This document shows, in pieces, positions 8,739 to 17,539 of a DNA stretch of 64,000 nt. How positions within the stretch are numbered: the stretch's first letter is position 1; every line of letters begins with the position of its first letter. Both the position numbers and the translations under genes were made by a program. Below the pieces are notes generated by a model, which was given only the letters and a program-made list of their open reading frames with translations, made no database searches and had not been told where the DNA came from. This DNA comes from Paenibacillus brasilensis (GTDB lineage: Bacteria > Bacillota > Bacilli > Paenibacillales > Paenibacillaceae): positions 558,001-622,000 of the forward strand of contig NZ_CP045298.1 in the NCBI RefSeq assembly GCF_009363115.1. Reading direction: 5' to 3'.

Positions 8739-9188
8739 TCAACATTCCAACGCTCTGCTTGCTTCTATTAATTCATCATTGGCCTCTAAATATTTTAATA
8801 TTTTTTCAATATCATCATGGTCCATTGTTTTCGTTATAATTAGATGTTTAATATTAAACCCTGGTATTTCCATTTCTTTTTCAAAGTGATTTACTAATTT
8901 TTGAGGGGTTGCCACCAAACTCCATCGTTCACTTCCATCCGAAAAAGTAAGGGTCACCTCCACCAAATCAAACTCCTTTGGATCATCATCAAACTTCCAT
9001 TTTTCTAAATAAGGCACTTCTATATTTCCTTCAATAAAATGAGCTTTTGATATCCAAACTGCTTTTCCATGATTTCCAATAATTCTATACTTATCCCCTT
9101 CTTCTTTTTTTACGATGTATTTATTGCCCCTTGTAAGTGCATGAGCATATACGCCTATACCTATACAAGTTATAATTGGTTCCTCCAT
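8739..9188 (-). CDS. Hypothetical cassette protein
   Basis: 149 residues from the ATG at 9188 (a TTG one codon earlier is possible). The N-terminal 45 residues, ITCIGIGVYAHALTRGNKYIV..., look like a small SH3-like barrel. The C-terminal part is helical and charged. No catalytic motif seen. Lies between half-site 8 and the worn site 9. Confidence 0.7.
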   Translation of the reverse strand: MEEPIITCIGIGVYAHALTRGNKYIVKKEEGDKYRIIGNHGKAVWISKAHFIEGNIEVPYLEKWKFDDDPKEFDLVEVTLTFSDGSERWSLVATPQKLVNHFEKEMEIPGFNIKHLIITKTMDHDDIEKILKYLEANDELIEASRALEC

Positions 9189-9233
9189 CAATTCACTTCC
9201 ATACCGTATTTAATTTGCATGTTCCAATCAACT

Positions 9234-9278
9234 GTTGGGCGTATTCACACGCCCAGCGCACGCTGGGTTAGATAATAC
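9234..9278 (-). repeat. attC-like site 9 (remnant)
   Basis: GTTGGGCGTATTCACACGCC with the arm CCCAGCGCACGCTGGG matches the left part of sites such as 20981. The TAACG core is lost and the right half is absent. Confidence 0.5.
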
Positions 9279-9294
9279 CACGTACTTCTGCGAG

Positions 9295-9834
9295 TTACTT
9301 ACAAACACCCTTAAGCTCTTTCAACAATACAATCCAGTTGTTAGAAAGATAATCAATTAAGTAGTCGAAAATATCTCTATCTATTGAATATATATAAAGC
9401 CCGTCGGCCAACTCTTTAATTCTTTCAAGTATCCTATCATTAATGTCATGTCTCTCTTCAATTGTTGTAACTTGATAAGGTTCTAATTTTATTTCCCCAT
9501 TAAAATTAATATCTTCAATGAGCTTTTTTATCTCCTCCAGAATAGACAAATCTTTTTCTGCTTTAATTAGCTTTAAAGTAGAAATTGTTTCATTCAAGTA
9601 CTTTCCGGTAGAGTTTTCCAGAAACCCAAGAATCCCATTCATTGATAATTCTGTATCGAAGTCTATTAACAAAATAATAGTCCTCACAGATTCGGGTACC
9701 TCATAAATCATGTCTCTTATTGAGCCAGCCTCTTCTCCGTAGATAACACTACCAATGTGTTCCACAAGATCTGCAGCCGAAAAGTTATTATGGGGCGGAA
9801 TTAGTAGCTTTATAACATGATTTGGGGTGCTCAT
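9295..9834 (-). CDS. DUF4375-like protein
   Basis: About 179 residues. The stretch TIILLIDFDTELSMNGILGFLENSTGKYL resembles the DUF4375/DMP19-type domain, where a conserved NGI..FLENSTG segment follows a short strand. The frame extends to 9897, but that part reads out of site 10. AAGGTGA just before the ATG at 9834 supports the shorter form. Function of the domain is not established; such proteins are common accessory genes in Bacillota. Confidence 0.65.
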   Translation of the reverse strand: MSTPNHVIKLLIPPHNNFSAADLVEHIGSVIYGEEAGSIRDMIYEVPESVRTIILLIDFDTELSMNGILGFLENSTGKYLNETISTLKLIKAEKDLSILEEIKKLIEDINFNGEIKLEPYQVTTIEERHDINDRILERIKELADGLYIYSIDRDIFDYLIDYLSNNWIVLLKELKGVCK

Positions 9835-9874
9835 CATATTCACCTTGATTTCATAGTTTTGGTTTTGCATGGTT

Positions 9875-9992
9875 TCGTCTAATGTTTCTGTATCCATGAA
9901 CCCAAAGGGGTCGTCTGCTGAAATCCCTCTTCGAAACCCAACTCGCAGACCTAGGCTCCCTTGGAGACGCAGCTTGAATATTATATTTTAAA
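9875..9992 (-). repeat. attC-like site 10 (worn ends)
   Basis: CGTCTAATGTTTCTGTATCC left and GCTTGAATATTATATTTTAA right. Inner arms ACCCAAAGGGGT, GTCTGC/GCAGAC and TCCCTTGGAGA are still readable. Confidence 0.75.
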
Positions 9993-10021
9993 GGTCACTT
10001 CCTTCATTAATTTCCTCAACG

Positions 10022-10435
10022 TTAATTTTGGTTCAACTCCTTTGTCAGTATTATTTCCAGAGGTTCGTTCTCAAGCATTAAGCATCCAGCATCTCTATAT
10101 CCAAGCTTCCTATAAAAATGTTGAGCTCCTTCATTCGACTGTGTTGAGGTCATGACCATTTCATATCCTTTTTGTTTCATTAATTTTTCCCAATACTGGA
10201 CAACTTTTTTACCAATACCTGTTCCTCTATACTCCTCATCTATCCATATCATATTCATAAATGGTGTGTTGTCCCAAAAAAATCCGTATCTCATCCAACC
10301 TATTTCTTGATTGGATTCTCTAATTATTAGAATTTCATTTTCTTTTATTTTTGGTCTTATCAGTGTTTTATGTATGTGCTTGTCTCTTAACGAGATATAC
10401 TCGCAATCTGATTCAATTGCAAAATCAATCTTCAT
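10022..10435 (-). CDS. GNAT-family N-acetyltransferase
   Basis: 137 residues. Motif A, the acetyl-CoA pyrophosphate loop, is MIWIDEEYRGTGIGKKVVQYW (about residues 62-82). Motif B follows as NEGAQHFYRKLGYRDAG. GGGAGG precedes the ATG. It transfers an acetyl group from acetyl-CoA to an unknown amine. Single gene in its cassette, whose attC is site 10. Confidence 0.85.
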   Translation of the reverse strand: MKIDFAIESDCEYISLRDKHIHKTLIRPKIKENEILIIRESNQEIGWMRYGFFWDNTPFMNMIWIDEEYRGTGIGKKVVQYWEKLMKQKGYEMVMTSTQSNEGAQHFYRKLGYRDAGCLMLENEPLEIILTKELNQN

Positions 10436-10495
10436 TGTAAATCCTCCCTTTCACGCTTTTCATTAAATATCTTCTTGGTAACACTTAGCATTTAT

Positions 10496-10520
10496 GTCTC
10501 ATAACGTTGTACATTACATA
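10496..10520 (-). repeat. attC-like site 11 (left end only)
   Basis: TCTCATAACGTTGTACATTAC is a recognisable left end. The rest of the site is missing and the stop codon of the next gene follows at once. Confidence 0.5.
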
Positions 10521-10523
10521 AGT

Positions 10524-10973
10524 TTATAAAATCTTTTTAAAAATGTATAAGTCACCTTCTTCTCTAACCTTAGTAAACCCACACTTTGAATAAAAGTGAT
10601 GATTCTTCACACTCCAGCTAGGAGTATCCAGCCACCATTCAGTGCTATCTGGAAATTCACTTCCAATTTTCTCCACCACCTTCGTTCCGATTCCTTGATT
10701 TTTAAAATTTGGATCAATAAAGATTCTTCCTAGATTATGCACTTGATTACACTCTTCAAATATCATAGCTCCCCCGATTATTTCTCCATTAAAGAGTACC
10801 TTGAAATATTCGCAATTTTGCATCATTTCTTCTTGCCAACTTATGGAATCATATCCTATGGGCCCAACGGTTCCGTTAATATTAAAATGCTTTGATTCAT
10901 CCTCAAAACTGGCCTTTTGTATTTCAGCAAGTTTTTGTGCATCATTTTTTCTAGCTTTTTCTAATGTCAGCAC
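10524..10973 (-). CDS. GNAT-family N-acetyltransferase
   Basis: 149 residues from a GTG start; the ribosome site is weak, so the start is uncertain. Motif A is LGRIFIDPNFKNQGIGTKVVE and motif B NHHFYSKCGFTKV. It differs clearly from the neighbouring acetyltransferase, so the pair is not a tandem duplication. Substrate unknown. Confidence 0.82.
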   Translation of the reverse strand: MLTLEKARKNDAQKLAEIQKASFEDESKHFNINGTVGPIGYDSISWQEEMMQNCEYFKVLFNGEIIGGAMIFEECNQVHNLGRIFIDPNFKNQGIGTKVVEKIGSEFPDSTEWWLDTPSWSVKNHHFYSKCGFTKVREEGDLYIFKKIL

Positions 10974-11019
10974 CCAACATACCTACATTAATTTTTATTC
11001 TTTTCTTGCACAGGTTTCG

Positions 11020-11137
11020 TCTAACATTACCGTATCCATGAATTCCAAAGGGGTTGTCTGCTGAAATGCCTCCTCGAACTCCATCACAGCAGGTTAAAGC
11101 TCTGTGAGGATTCTTAAGCTTGAATATTATGTTATCA
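11020..11137 (-). repeat. attC-like site 12
   Basis: 118 bp. Left GTCTAACATTACCGTATCC, right GCTTGAATATTATGTTATCA. It is the most distal site with both outer arms nearly intact. The central arm is worn (GTCTGC versus GCAGGT). Confidence 0.8.
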
Positions 11138-11476
11138 GAAGTTACCGAACTTCTTCATTATGCATTCAAAATCAATCTGCAATTTTTTTTTGACTCCAAA
11201 CTGAAATCAGTGCTTACGTAAAGGATAAGGATGAAAATGGAATAACTTCGTCAAACACTAACTTTTAAGTCGAATTTTTTTTATTTTAAAACTTTCACAT
11301 ATTGGAATTATCTCGAGAATATAATCGTATCGATCAGAATAATCAAAAGAGTGTAATTATGGGATATATGATCATCTATGGAAATTATTCTTTTGAAACA
11401 GTAGCCTTTCGGTAACAAAATAATTTAGTCCATGGTCGATTTTTTGGCAGGAAATAAGTCATAAGGAGATGTAGAA
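11138..11476. other. Non-coding stretch before an oppositely oriented gene
   Basis: AT-rich, with no supported gene on either strand. It would hold the promoter of the plus-strand gene at 11477, but I see no clear -35/-10 pair. The conserved tail that follows most sites is recognisable only as ACTTCTTCATT. Confidence 0.5.
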
Positions 11477-11884
11477 ATGGCTGTGATGCTTGAAGTAACA
11501 TTAATCGGCATTTCTTATGGGCACAACTTGGATGGAGGGCCATTGGAAATATCCGGTGATCTTTATGTGAAAACAATAAATCAAAACCAGACGGAAAAAG
11601 AATCTTTTGTTATGTTTTCTACAAATACACCTGTGACAATAGGCGTTGGAGAGATGTATAGAATTGGTACAGCAGTGAGAATTTCTATTTCTCATGATCA
11701 ACCCACAATATTTGCTAGGTATATAAGACTTGGTGGTTTCTTAAGCATCGGAAGTCCTAAGTATATAGATATAGACTATGTTTATTCTGCAGTTACTCAA
11801 TATTATAGGGTTATTTTTCCTAATCAAGATGTTAGTAAATCTGCTGTAGCTCAATATTCGATTAGATGGTTACATTATATTTGA
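11477..11884 (+). CDS. Hypothetical beta-rich protein, opposite to the array
   Basis: 135 residues with a run of alternating hydrophobic/polar stretches suggesting a beta sandwich (VTLIGISYGH..., GDLYVKTI, VRISISHDQPTIFARYI). No signal peptide or membrane segment. AAGGAG lies 7-8 bases before the ATG. It is on the plus strand, against almost all cassette genes. Function unknown. Confidence 0.65.
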   Translation: MAVMLEVTLIGISYGHNLDGGPLEISGDLYVKTINQNQTEKESFVMFSTNTPVTIGVGEMYRIGTAVRISISHDQPTIFARYIRLGGFLSIGSPKYIDIDYVYSAVTQYYRVIFPNQDVSKSAVAQYSIRWLHYI

Positions 11885-11977
11885 CACTGTTACTCTAATA
11901 TTAGTATAAAATGAAAACATTCCTTTTTATTATCTTCATTATGGTGTCAGTCTCAAACAAGCCTCTACATTAGAGGC

Positions 11978-12547
11978 TCATCTGGACGATGTTCGTTCGT
12001 GTCCCTCGACACCACAGTTCAGCAAATTCCAAAATTGTTCAACCATGACCGCTGCCGGATATGGCATTGAACGGGTAATCCACCATTCCAATACCCCCAC
12101 TGCCGCTGAAATTAAAAATTGCACCATAATGTCCCTGTTCATTTCCTGATCGAGGTTGATCGAATCCAGATGCTCGCTCAGACTTTGCCGGAACATTGTC
12201 TCCATTTGGTTCCGAAAAACCGTACCTCCCTTGTTCGTCAGCATTATAGAGTAAAATGAAGCATGCTGCTCCAAATATTCAAACGTGTGCAGTAGTGCGG
12301 TTTTGGAAGGGACATGAAAGAAGTTATCTTCAGACATACAATTGCGTAGTAACTCGTTAATTTGAGCTTCCATGCATTGACCGCGCTGATCGTACTTGTC
12401 AGTGAAATGCAAATAAACCGTTCCACGATTGACATTCGCTTCCTCCGCAATTTGATTGATCGTAATTCTCTCGAATTCCTTTTCTGACATCAGCCTCATA
12501 AAAGCATCAATAATGGCTTGCCTCGATTTTTGAATACACCTGTCCAT
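11978..12547 (-). CDS. TetR-family transcriptional regulator
   Basis: 189 residues. The N-terminal helix-turn-helix (about 10-55) contains ITINQIAEEANVNRGTVYLHFTDKYD, typical of TetR. The C-terminal ligand domain has the VLEWWITRSMPYPAAVMVEQFW pattern of the YfiR-like C-terminal family. Divergent from the SDR gene at 12788 with 240 bp between them, so it probably represses that gene and itself. Closely similar in layout to the TetR gene at 60825-61406. Confidence 0.88.
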   Translation of the reverse strand: MDRCIQKSRQAIIDAFMRLMSEKEFERITINQIAEEANVNRGTVYLHFTDKYDQRGQCMEAQINELLRNCMSEDNFFHVPSKTALLHTFEYLEQHASFYSIMLTNKGGTVFRNQMETMFRQSLSEHLDSINLDQEMNRDIMVQFLISAAVGVLEWWITRSMPYPAAVMVEQFWNLLNCGVEGHERTSSR

Positions 12548-12676
12548 ATCCTTCTCCCCTTTGTACCATCCGAAAAAATGAACATTTCGAAGTCCTCTGT
12601 TGAAAAATCAACAACCACGCTTATTTTAACCATTGAACCTCATGTATCGCTCTGATACATTCACTTTATAAAATTT

Positions 12677-12700
12677 ATGTTGATGATTCAACATATGTTC
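12677..12700. promoter_or_regulatory. Candidate TetR operator
   Basis: ATGTTGA-TGAT-TCAACAT is an inverted repeat directly followed by ATGTTCAA, giving three TGTTGA-like half-sites in 24 bp between the divergent TetR and SDR genes. The same half-site builds the 20-bp operator at 61528-61547 before another TetR/SDR pair. A further weak repeat (TGTATC-GCTCT-GATACA) lies at 12644-12660. Confidence 0.55.
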
Positions 12701-12787
12701 AATTTTAGAGAAGCCATAATCATGAAAGCTATTGTTTTAACAATCTTTGAGATGAATTTATTCACAAGAATTAGGAGGGTTTAAAAA

Positions 12788-13537
12788 TTGAAACTTACAG
12801 GAAACACGATTTTTATTACAGGCGGTGGTTCTGGGATTGGACGTGCGTTAGCAATAGCTCTCCACAATCTTGGAAACAAAGTTATTATCTCCGGTCGACG
12901 TAAAGAGCGTCTGGAGGAGACGATCAAAGCGAATCCCGGCATGTCCGCAGTGGAATTGAATGTACAAGATCCTGCCAGTATAGAGGCGGCCGCCAAGCAG
13001 TTAATTGAAGAATACCCGGATGTAAACGTCTTGATTAACAACGCCGGCATCATACAGTCTGATAACGCGGCGGGCGTGTATGATGAGGATGTTTTGATTT
13101 CAACTGTCACTACAAACTTGTTAGGTCCCATTCGATTGACTTCTGCATTCATCGAGCATTTGAAGTCCAAAGAAGAAGCGGTTGTCATCAACACGACTTC
13201 AATACTTGGATTTGTACCGTTAGCGACAACTGCTGTATACTCCGCGACGAAGGCAGCACTTCACACCTATACGCTGTCCCAAAGGTACATGCTTAAAGAC
13301 ACATCGGTAAAAGTAATAGAAATTGTGCCCCCATGGGTTCAAAGCAACAACGATGAACCACGGGCGATGCCGCTTGCTTCATTCATTGATGCAACAATAA
13401 AGATACTTGGCACGGATACAGACAAAGTTTTGGTGGAAGAAGCGAAAATGTTTCGAAATAACCCTGGCCCGAACGAAAATGTTTTTGTGACCCAGCTTAA
13501 CGATACGATGAATTCTGAACCTCCAAAGATCCATTGA
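12788..13537 (+). CDS. Short-chain dehydrogenase/reductase (DltE-like)
   Basis: 249 residues. Nucleotide-binding TGGGSGIG near residues 11-18, NNAG near 90, catalytic S and YSATKAA (Tyr-x3-Lys). The C-terminal segment VIEIVPPWVQS is typical of DltE-like SDRs. The start is TTG with a strong AGGAGGG 8 bases upstream. NAD(P)-dependent oxidoreductase of unknown substrate, predicted to be controlled by the divergent TetR gene. Confidence 0.88.
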   Translation: MKLTGNTIFITGGGSGIGRALAIALHNLGNKVIISGRRKERLEETIKANPGMSAVELNVQDPASIEAAAKQLIEEYPDVNVLINNAGIIQSDNAAGVYDEDVLISTVTTNLLGPIRLTSAFIEHLKSKEEAVVINTTSILGFVPLATTAVYSATKAALHTYTLSQRYMLKDTSVKVIEIVPPWVQSNNDEPRAMPLASFIDATIKILGTDTDKVLVEEAKMFRNNPGPNENVFVTQLNDTMNSEPPKIH

Positions 13538-13696
13538 TCCATCTGTAATTCAATTTTCAAAAATTTAGGCGAACATGAAGTAAACACTCATCTCCGTCTA
13601 CTTCATGTTCATTTTACTGCAACTTGCACGTGGAATAAGAAAAAGCGCCAAGCGGTCACACCCATGTTTACCACTTATAATAATTTTGTTGATTTC

Positions 13697-13865
13697 ACAT
13701 AACGTTTCCGCATTCACGATGTTCAAGCTGCTTAAGGCACGTAGTGCCGGATGACTCCGCCACTTAGCTGGTTGAATATCTCCGGTGAATTCGCTCCTCT
13801 CAATGCCTCTTCTGGACCAAAGGTCGGGCTTGTCTCGGCCCGCTGCGTTGAATGTGATGTTAGAT
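13697..13865 (-). repeat. attC-like site 13 (long form)
   Basis: 169 bp, ends ACATAAC and GTTAGAT. Long form with a nested arm GTTCAAGCTGCTTAAG.../CTTAGCTGGTTGAAT. Its right 7-mer is complementary to the left end of site 14 (ATCTAAC). Confidence 0.88.
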
Positions 13866-13905
13866 GACGTTAACCCACTTCTTCGAGTTGCATTCGAAGT
13901 AATTA

Positions 13906-14295
13906 TTATTCTTGTTTCCATTTATGTGTTTCTAGTAGTTTTCCAGTTTCATAATAATACTTTATTACTTCAAGCATAGGAATTAATTCTATACAAATGT
14001 TATCGCAATAATTGCCTAACTGACCACCAGCAACCAAAAGAATTTCACTGTTTCACTGTTTATCATTCATAAGAGTATATATACTACCATCAATTGTAAT
14101 AGACACTATAAAATATTCCGGTCCGCCTCCAACTAATGCTGAATCTGTGTCTGATACCTCAAAAAAGACTAATGTAAACTTATCTCCATCGAGTTTTCTT
14201 AAAAATCTTAAAGTGTCTGCCCATATAGGATTCATAACCATTTCTTCATTGAATGTGCTCCCATTCCATTCATCAATACTAATAGATTTAATCAT
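13906..14295 (-). pseudogene. Imm1-like immunity protein with in-frame stop
   Basis: The first 80 codons end at TGA 14053-14055. The same frame then continues SEILLVAGGQLGNYCDNICIELIPMLEVIKYYYETGKLL to TAA at 13906. The LVAGGQ.G.Y...A.KYF.ETG pattern is the C-terminal half of Imm1-type immunity proteins, and the N-terminal half supplies GGPEYFIVSI. One nonsense codon therefore splits an otherwise complete 129-codon gene. Imm1 proteins neutralise contact-dependent or polymorphic nuclease toxins; no such toxin is seen nearby. Confidence 0.55.
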
Positions 14296-14343
14296 TTTTT
14301 CTTTGCATCCTTTTTAGATGGTTTTATTTATTTGGGTGCTTTC

Positions 14344-14460
14344 ATCTAACGGTTCTATATTCACGACCACAGCGAATGCTGGTGTCCTGCAGCTATCTCC
14401 TTTCCGAAATCCTTCTGCCGGGCCGAGGGCGTATTCCCGATGTGTGATACTATGTTATCA
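14344..14460 (-). repeat. attC-like site 14
   Basis: 117 bp, ends ATCTAAC and GTTATCA. Arms CCAGCATTCGCTG-type, CTGC/GCCGGGCC and GGGCGTATTCCC. Left variable bases match the right end of site 13, and right bases match the left end of site 15. Confidence 0.85.
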
Positions 14461-14487
14461 GATGGACTATGACAATTTTGAGGATAT

Positions 14488-15174
14488 TTACAAAATTCCT
14501 TCTCCCTTTAATATTTCATTTGAGAACTGGTCCACAGCCAACCACGTTGAAACATCCTCTTTGATATTCTTACTCCAAGCAATTAAAAAATGTACTTGAC
14601 ATATCTCATTAGAATCAATTAGTGTCATAGGAATTTTAATGCCTTTATCAGAGCTTAAGATAAAACCGTACTTTTCAAAGTCAGAGTTTAAACATAGCGA
14701 TTTAGGAATCATATCTCCTTGATTTCTTCTTGCCATTAACATATCCCCGTCTTGTGTCCCCAAGTGTAAACGGTATACCTGATCCTCGTATTCGACAGCT
14801 TCAAGATCTTCCCCAGTATTAGATCCATAATCTGTCCAACTGTAACCCTCCTTCCAAGAAGCAGAAAAGCTGCACGTACTTATTTGAGTGTTCGCATAAG
14901 GCTTTATTCTAAATACTGCTCCCCAACATTCTTCTACTGTCAGATGTAAAGCGAGATTGAGCTTGGGTCTACAGACAACTAGCTCACAATCAAATGAATC
15001 ATAATAATATTTATATAATGATCCACCATTTTTGAGTTTATAACTTTTTTCTGGATAATAGAAGTTATCAGAGACTGTGAGTAAAAATTCAATTATTCCA
15101 AGAGGAGTATGTATTTGTGGCTGTAAAAGATTGTTTTCTTTAATTAAGACTTGTTCTCCATGAAATAGCTTCAT
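14488..15174 (-). CDS. Hypothetical cassette protein
   Basis: 228 residues from the ATG at 15174, supported by GAGGAGGG 6 bases upstream. Soluble, rich in aromatic residues and cysteines (CRPKLNLALHLTVEECWG, TQISTCSFSASWKEGYSW). No family recognised. Single gene between sites 14 and 15. Confidence 0.72.
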   Translation of the reverse strand: MKLFHGEQVLIKENNLLQPQIHTPLGIIEFLLTVSDNFYYPEKSYKLKNGGSLYKYYYDSFDCELVVCRPKLNLALHLTVEECWGAVFRIKPYANTQISTCSFSASWKEGYSWTDYGSNTGEDLEAVEYEDQVYRLHLGTQDGDMLMARRNQGDMIPKSLCLNSDFEKYGFILSSDKGIKIPMTLIDSNEICQVHFLIAWSKNIKEDVSTWLAVDQFSNEILKGEGIL

Positions 15175-15197
15175 TATATCCCTCCTCATAGTCTTTC

Positions 15198-15312
15198 TGA
15201 TAACATTTCTGTATTCATGAACTCAAAGGGGCTATCTACTGAAATCCCTCTTCGAAACCCAACTCGCAGACCTAGGCTCCGAAGGAGACACAGCTTGAAT
15301 ATTATGTTATGC
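15198..15312 (-). repeat. attC-like site 15
   Basis: 115 bp, ends TGATAAC and GTTATGC. The left core is TAACATT rather than TAACGTT. Arms CTCAAAGGG, TCTAC/GCAGA and GGCTCCGAAGGAG. Right bases pair with GCATAAC of site 16. Confidence 0.88.
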
Positions 15313-15348
15313 GACGCTTCTTCGAAAACTCTTTTAAACCGATATTTA

Positions 15349-15699
15349 CTATTTTCTATTTAAAATAAAATCAAAATCTTCATCAGATACTAAATGATTA
15401 TCTTTTATAAATGTCTCTAACTCATTCAAATAATTATTACAGAGTTTAATATATTTATCTCCATATTGATCTTGAATCTTATTTGAATTGGTTTCAATAT
15501 TAATGATTTCTTTACGTGCTCTTCTTAAAAACAATATTGAACTTGTATAATTATCACTTAGACATAAAGAAATTGAATTGTTAATATAGCATACCAAGCC
15601 ATAGAATACAGAATTTCTTCTTAAGCCTGTCCATTACTTGTGAATCTCTTCTGTATTTAATTTTTGGGCTAACTCAAAGACATGAGAATTCAAAAACAT
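15349..15699 (-). pseudogene. Small helical protein with in-frame stop
   Basis: From the ATG at 15699 (GGAGG 8 bases upstream) the frame runs 21 codons (MFLNSHVFELAQKLNTEEIHK), hits TAA at 15634-15636, then continues WTGLRRNSVFYGLVCYINNSISLCL... to 15349. The complete 116-codon protein would be a helical, possibly HEPN-like or four-helix protein; I do not recognise it. Translation could restart at GTG/ATG codons after the stop. Confidence 0.5.
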
Positions 15700-15728
15700 C
15701 TGGTATTCCTCCATCTTTAAGCAGTTTC

Positions 15729-15888
15729 GCATAACATTTCCGTATTCACGATTCCGAGAACCTTAAGCCCCACAGGTGCCGCCGTGACGCGGTTAGGTTC
15801 GCAGGATTGTCTGCTGAATCACTTCTCCGAATCTCCTCTTGCAGACCAGGGGGCCGATAGGCGACGCAGCGTGAATACGATGTTATGC
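15729..15888 (-). repeat. attC-like site 16 (long form)
   Basis: 160 bp, ends GCATAAC and GTTATGC, which here match each other as well as the neighbours. Nested arm CCGAGAACCTTAAG.../GGTTAGGTTCGCAGG and central GTCTGC/GCAGAC. Confidence 0.9.
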
Positions 15889-15902
15889 GGAGAACTACAC
15901 TT

Positions 15903-16628
15903 CTATGAATTACTAGGATTCCCTTTACCTTGTTGTTTTTCAAGTAAATAAGCATAGGACGTTTTATTGTACCAGTCTAAATATTCTCTACCTTCCTTAG
16001 TAATATAGAATCTCAGCCCCTTTTCCCGAGGCTGTTGATTAACAAAACCCTTTGTAAAAAGCTCACCAAGAGTAATATTAACTTCATCTATATCTAATTC
16101 AATATCCTTACTAATACCACTTAAGGATCTATATGTATATTGGTTCGATGTTAAAGCCTTTAATATTTTTATTCTATTTACATCTTTCTCCTCTAGATTA
16201 ACTTTATCACTGACATCTTCAATTATATCTTCATCATGAAGATCTTGTTCTGTTTCATTTTCAATAATCGTTTCTACATCTTTCTTCACATCACTAACTT
16301 CGTTTTTAACATCATCAATTTCCTTCATTATTTTATTTGAGAGAGTCCGTATAAATGGCTTTGAAGATATTGATACTAGTAGACAAAAACCCGCAATAAC
16401 AAATAACTTGTATACATCATTTTTGCTTTCAGCAATAATATTACTTGAAATTGTGTTCAGAAATAGTGGTACAAGAAAGGCAGCCGAAATTCCAATTATA
16501 ATTGATTTTATAATTTCATATTTTTTTGTTTCCTGACTTTCTCTGTTTGCTTCTAGTAGATAATTTACTACTCCACCTAATCCACCAGATAAAACCATAA
16601 TTATTAGTAAGTAGTGCCAATGTTTCAT
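15903..16628 (-). CDS. Membrane protein with C-terminal winged helix (YEATS-associated type)
   Basis: 241 residues from the ATG at 16628 (GAGGAGA 7 bases upstream). Three N-terminal membrane helices: LLIIMVLSGGLGGVVNYLL, SIIIGISAAFLVPLFLNTI and LFVIAGFCLLVSI. Then a coiled, acidic linker with repeated DVKNEVSDVKKD, and a C-terminal domain of about 70 residues with YRSLSGISKDIELDIDEVNITLGELFTKGFV, which looks like a winged helix. The N-terminal part resembles YEATS-associated helix-containing proteins of predicted conflict systems. That assignment is from pattern memory only. Confidence 0.6.
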   Translation of the reverse strand: MKHWHYLLIIMVLSGGLGGVVNYLLEANRESQETKKYEIIKSIIIGISAAFLVPLFLNTISSNIIAESKNDVYKLFVIAGFCLLVSISSKPFIRTLSNKIMKEIDDVKNEVSDVKKDVETIIENETEQDLHDEDIIEDVSDKVNLEEKDVNRIKILKALTSNQYTYRSLSGISKDIELDIDEVNITLGELFTKGFVNQQPREKGLRFYITKEGREYLDWYNKTSYAYLLEKQQGKGNPSNS

Positions 16629-16640
16629 GTGTAGTCTCCT

Positions 16641-16705
16641 CTTCTTCGAAAGAACTTCTAGCAGATCAAGAGCCAACGGTCACAGCGCGAATATTATGTT
16701 ATAGG
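16641..16705 (-). repeat. attC-like site 17 (right half only)
   Basis: GCAGATCAAGAGCC and GCGCGAATATTATGTTATAG match the right half of a normal site. The left half and its TAACG end are deleted up to the start region of the gene at 15903-16628. Confidence 0.7.
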
Positions 16706-17010
16706 ATGTCAGCGCCTTCTTCGAAATACAAAATCATTTTTTTAACTATCGTTTCCCGTTAACATCATTCTATGTCTGCTGAGGCGCTCCCGGTGGATAA
16801 TAATTATTTAGTAACGTTACAGTTATGAAATACGTAGTAGGTTAGGATTTCTTGTACGTCCCCTTACAATTATTCACCACCACCTGTAATTTGCTCTTTA
16901 GCATTGTTCATAATGTATTTGATTCAAATCAAAACATCTTACATAATTGTCCAATCATTCTCTTTGTATCCAACATATCATGGAGATATCAAACAAGAGG
17001 AGTTGATATT
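16706..17010. other. Non-coding stretch
   Basis: No minus-strand gene follows half-site 17. The plus-strand frame open from 16852 lacks a ribosome site until 17011. The stretch probably holds the promoter of the plus-strand gene, but no clear box pair was found. Confidence 0.45.
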
Positions 17011-17436
17011 TTGGTACGTATTCTTGATAAAGCTGCCGTACAACCGCGCCGTAGATTCAACTTAGCAAACTCATTTACTATCCGACGTTCACCAGCAAGA
17101 TCTCTCCTTGCAACAATCACTTTACGGATTCCAGTCAATTCTCAACCTAATCGGGTAGATTTAGTAGCAACTGTGGGTGTTCGAGGTGTCACTGGCATTG
17201 CGCAAATACTCTTTAGAATCTTCCGCGATGGAAGAGAGATTTTCAACACCCGACAAGGTATCGAATCTGCTGGTTCTGAACAAAATTATGCAGTTACGTT
17301 CCAGGCGGAAGATAGAAATGTAAAAGCCGGTGCCCATGTTTACACAGTCACAGCAGAAAACCTTACTGCAAAAACAAGAGCCGATGTTGTTGGGCCTGTA
17401 TCGTTTAGTGGGTTAGCCGTTAAAACGAGAACTTAA
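17011..17436 (+). CDS. Exosporium protein C-like protein
   Basis: About 142 residues from a TTG at 17011, chosen because AAGAGGAG lies 8 bases upstream. Strongly beta-type sequence: ITLRIPVNSQPNRVDLVATV, GITGIA-like turn and QILFRIFRDGREIFNTRQGIE, ending VVGPVSFSGLAVKTRT. This pattern resembles exosporium protein C and related spore-surface proteins of Bacillus. Plus strand, opposite to the array, with its own terminator at 17540. If correct it supports a spore-forming host. Confidence 0.65.
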   Translation: MVRILDKAAVQPRRRFNLANSFTIRRSPARSLLATITLRIPVNSQPNRVDLVATVGVRGVTGIAQILFRIFRDGREIFNTRQGIESAGSEQNYAVTFQAEDRNVKAGAHVYTVTAENLTAKTRADVVGPVSFSGLAVKTRT

Positions 17437-17539
17437 TACCATATTTGCAATCTCCAGTACTTGAATGATAGCCCTGTAAAAACCTCAATTTTGAGGAATA
17501 GGTACTCCAAGATAGAAAAAGAGATAGAAAAGTAATAAG

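Noticed and set aside
9835..9897. Upstream starts of cassette genes that extend into attC (also 32412-32447, 41993-42079, 43114-43215)
   Set aside because: The added codons are attC sequence; ribosome sites support the downstream starts used here.
13598..13921. A gene on the minus strand between SDR and the Imm1-like remnant
   Set aside because: The frame covers site 13 and has no start signal.
16852..17010. Longer N-terminus for the exosporium-type gene
   Set aside because: No ribosome site upstream and the composition differs; AAGAGGAG supports the TTG at 17011.
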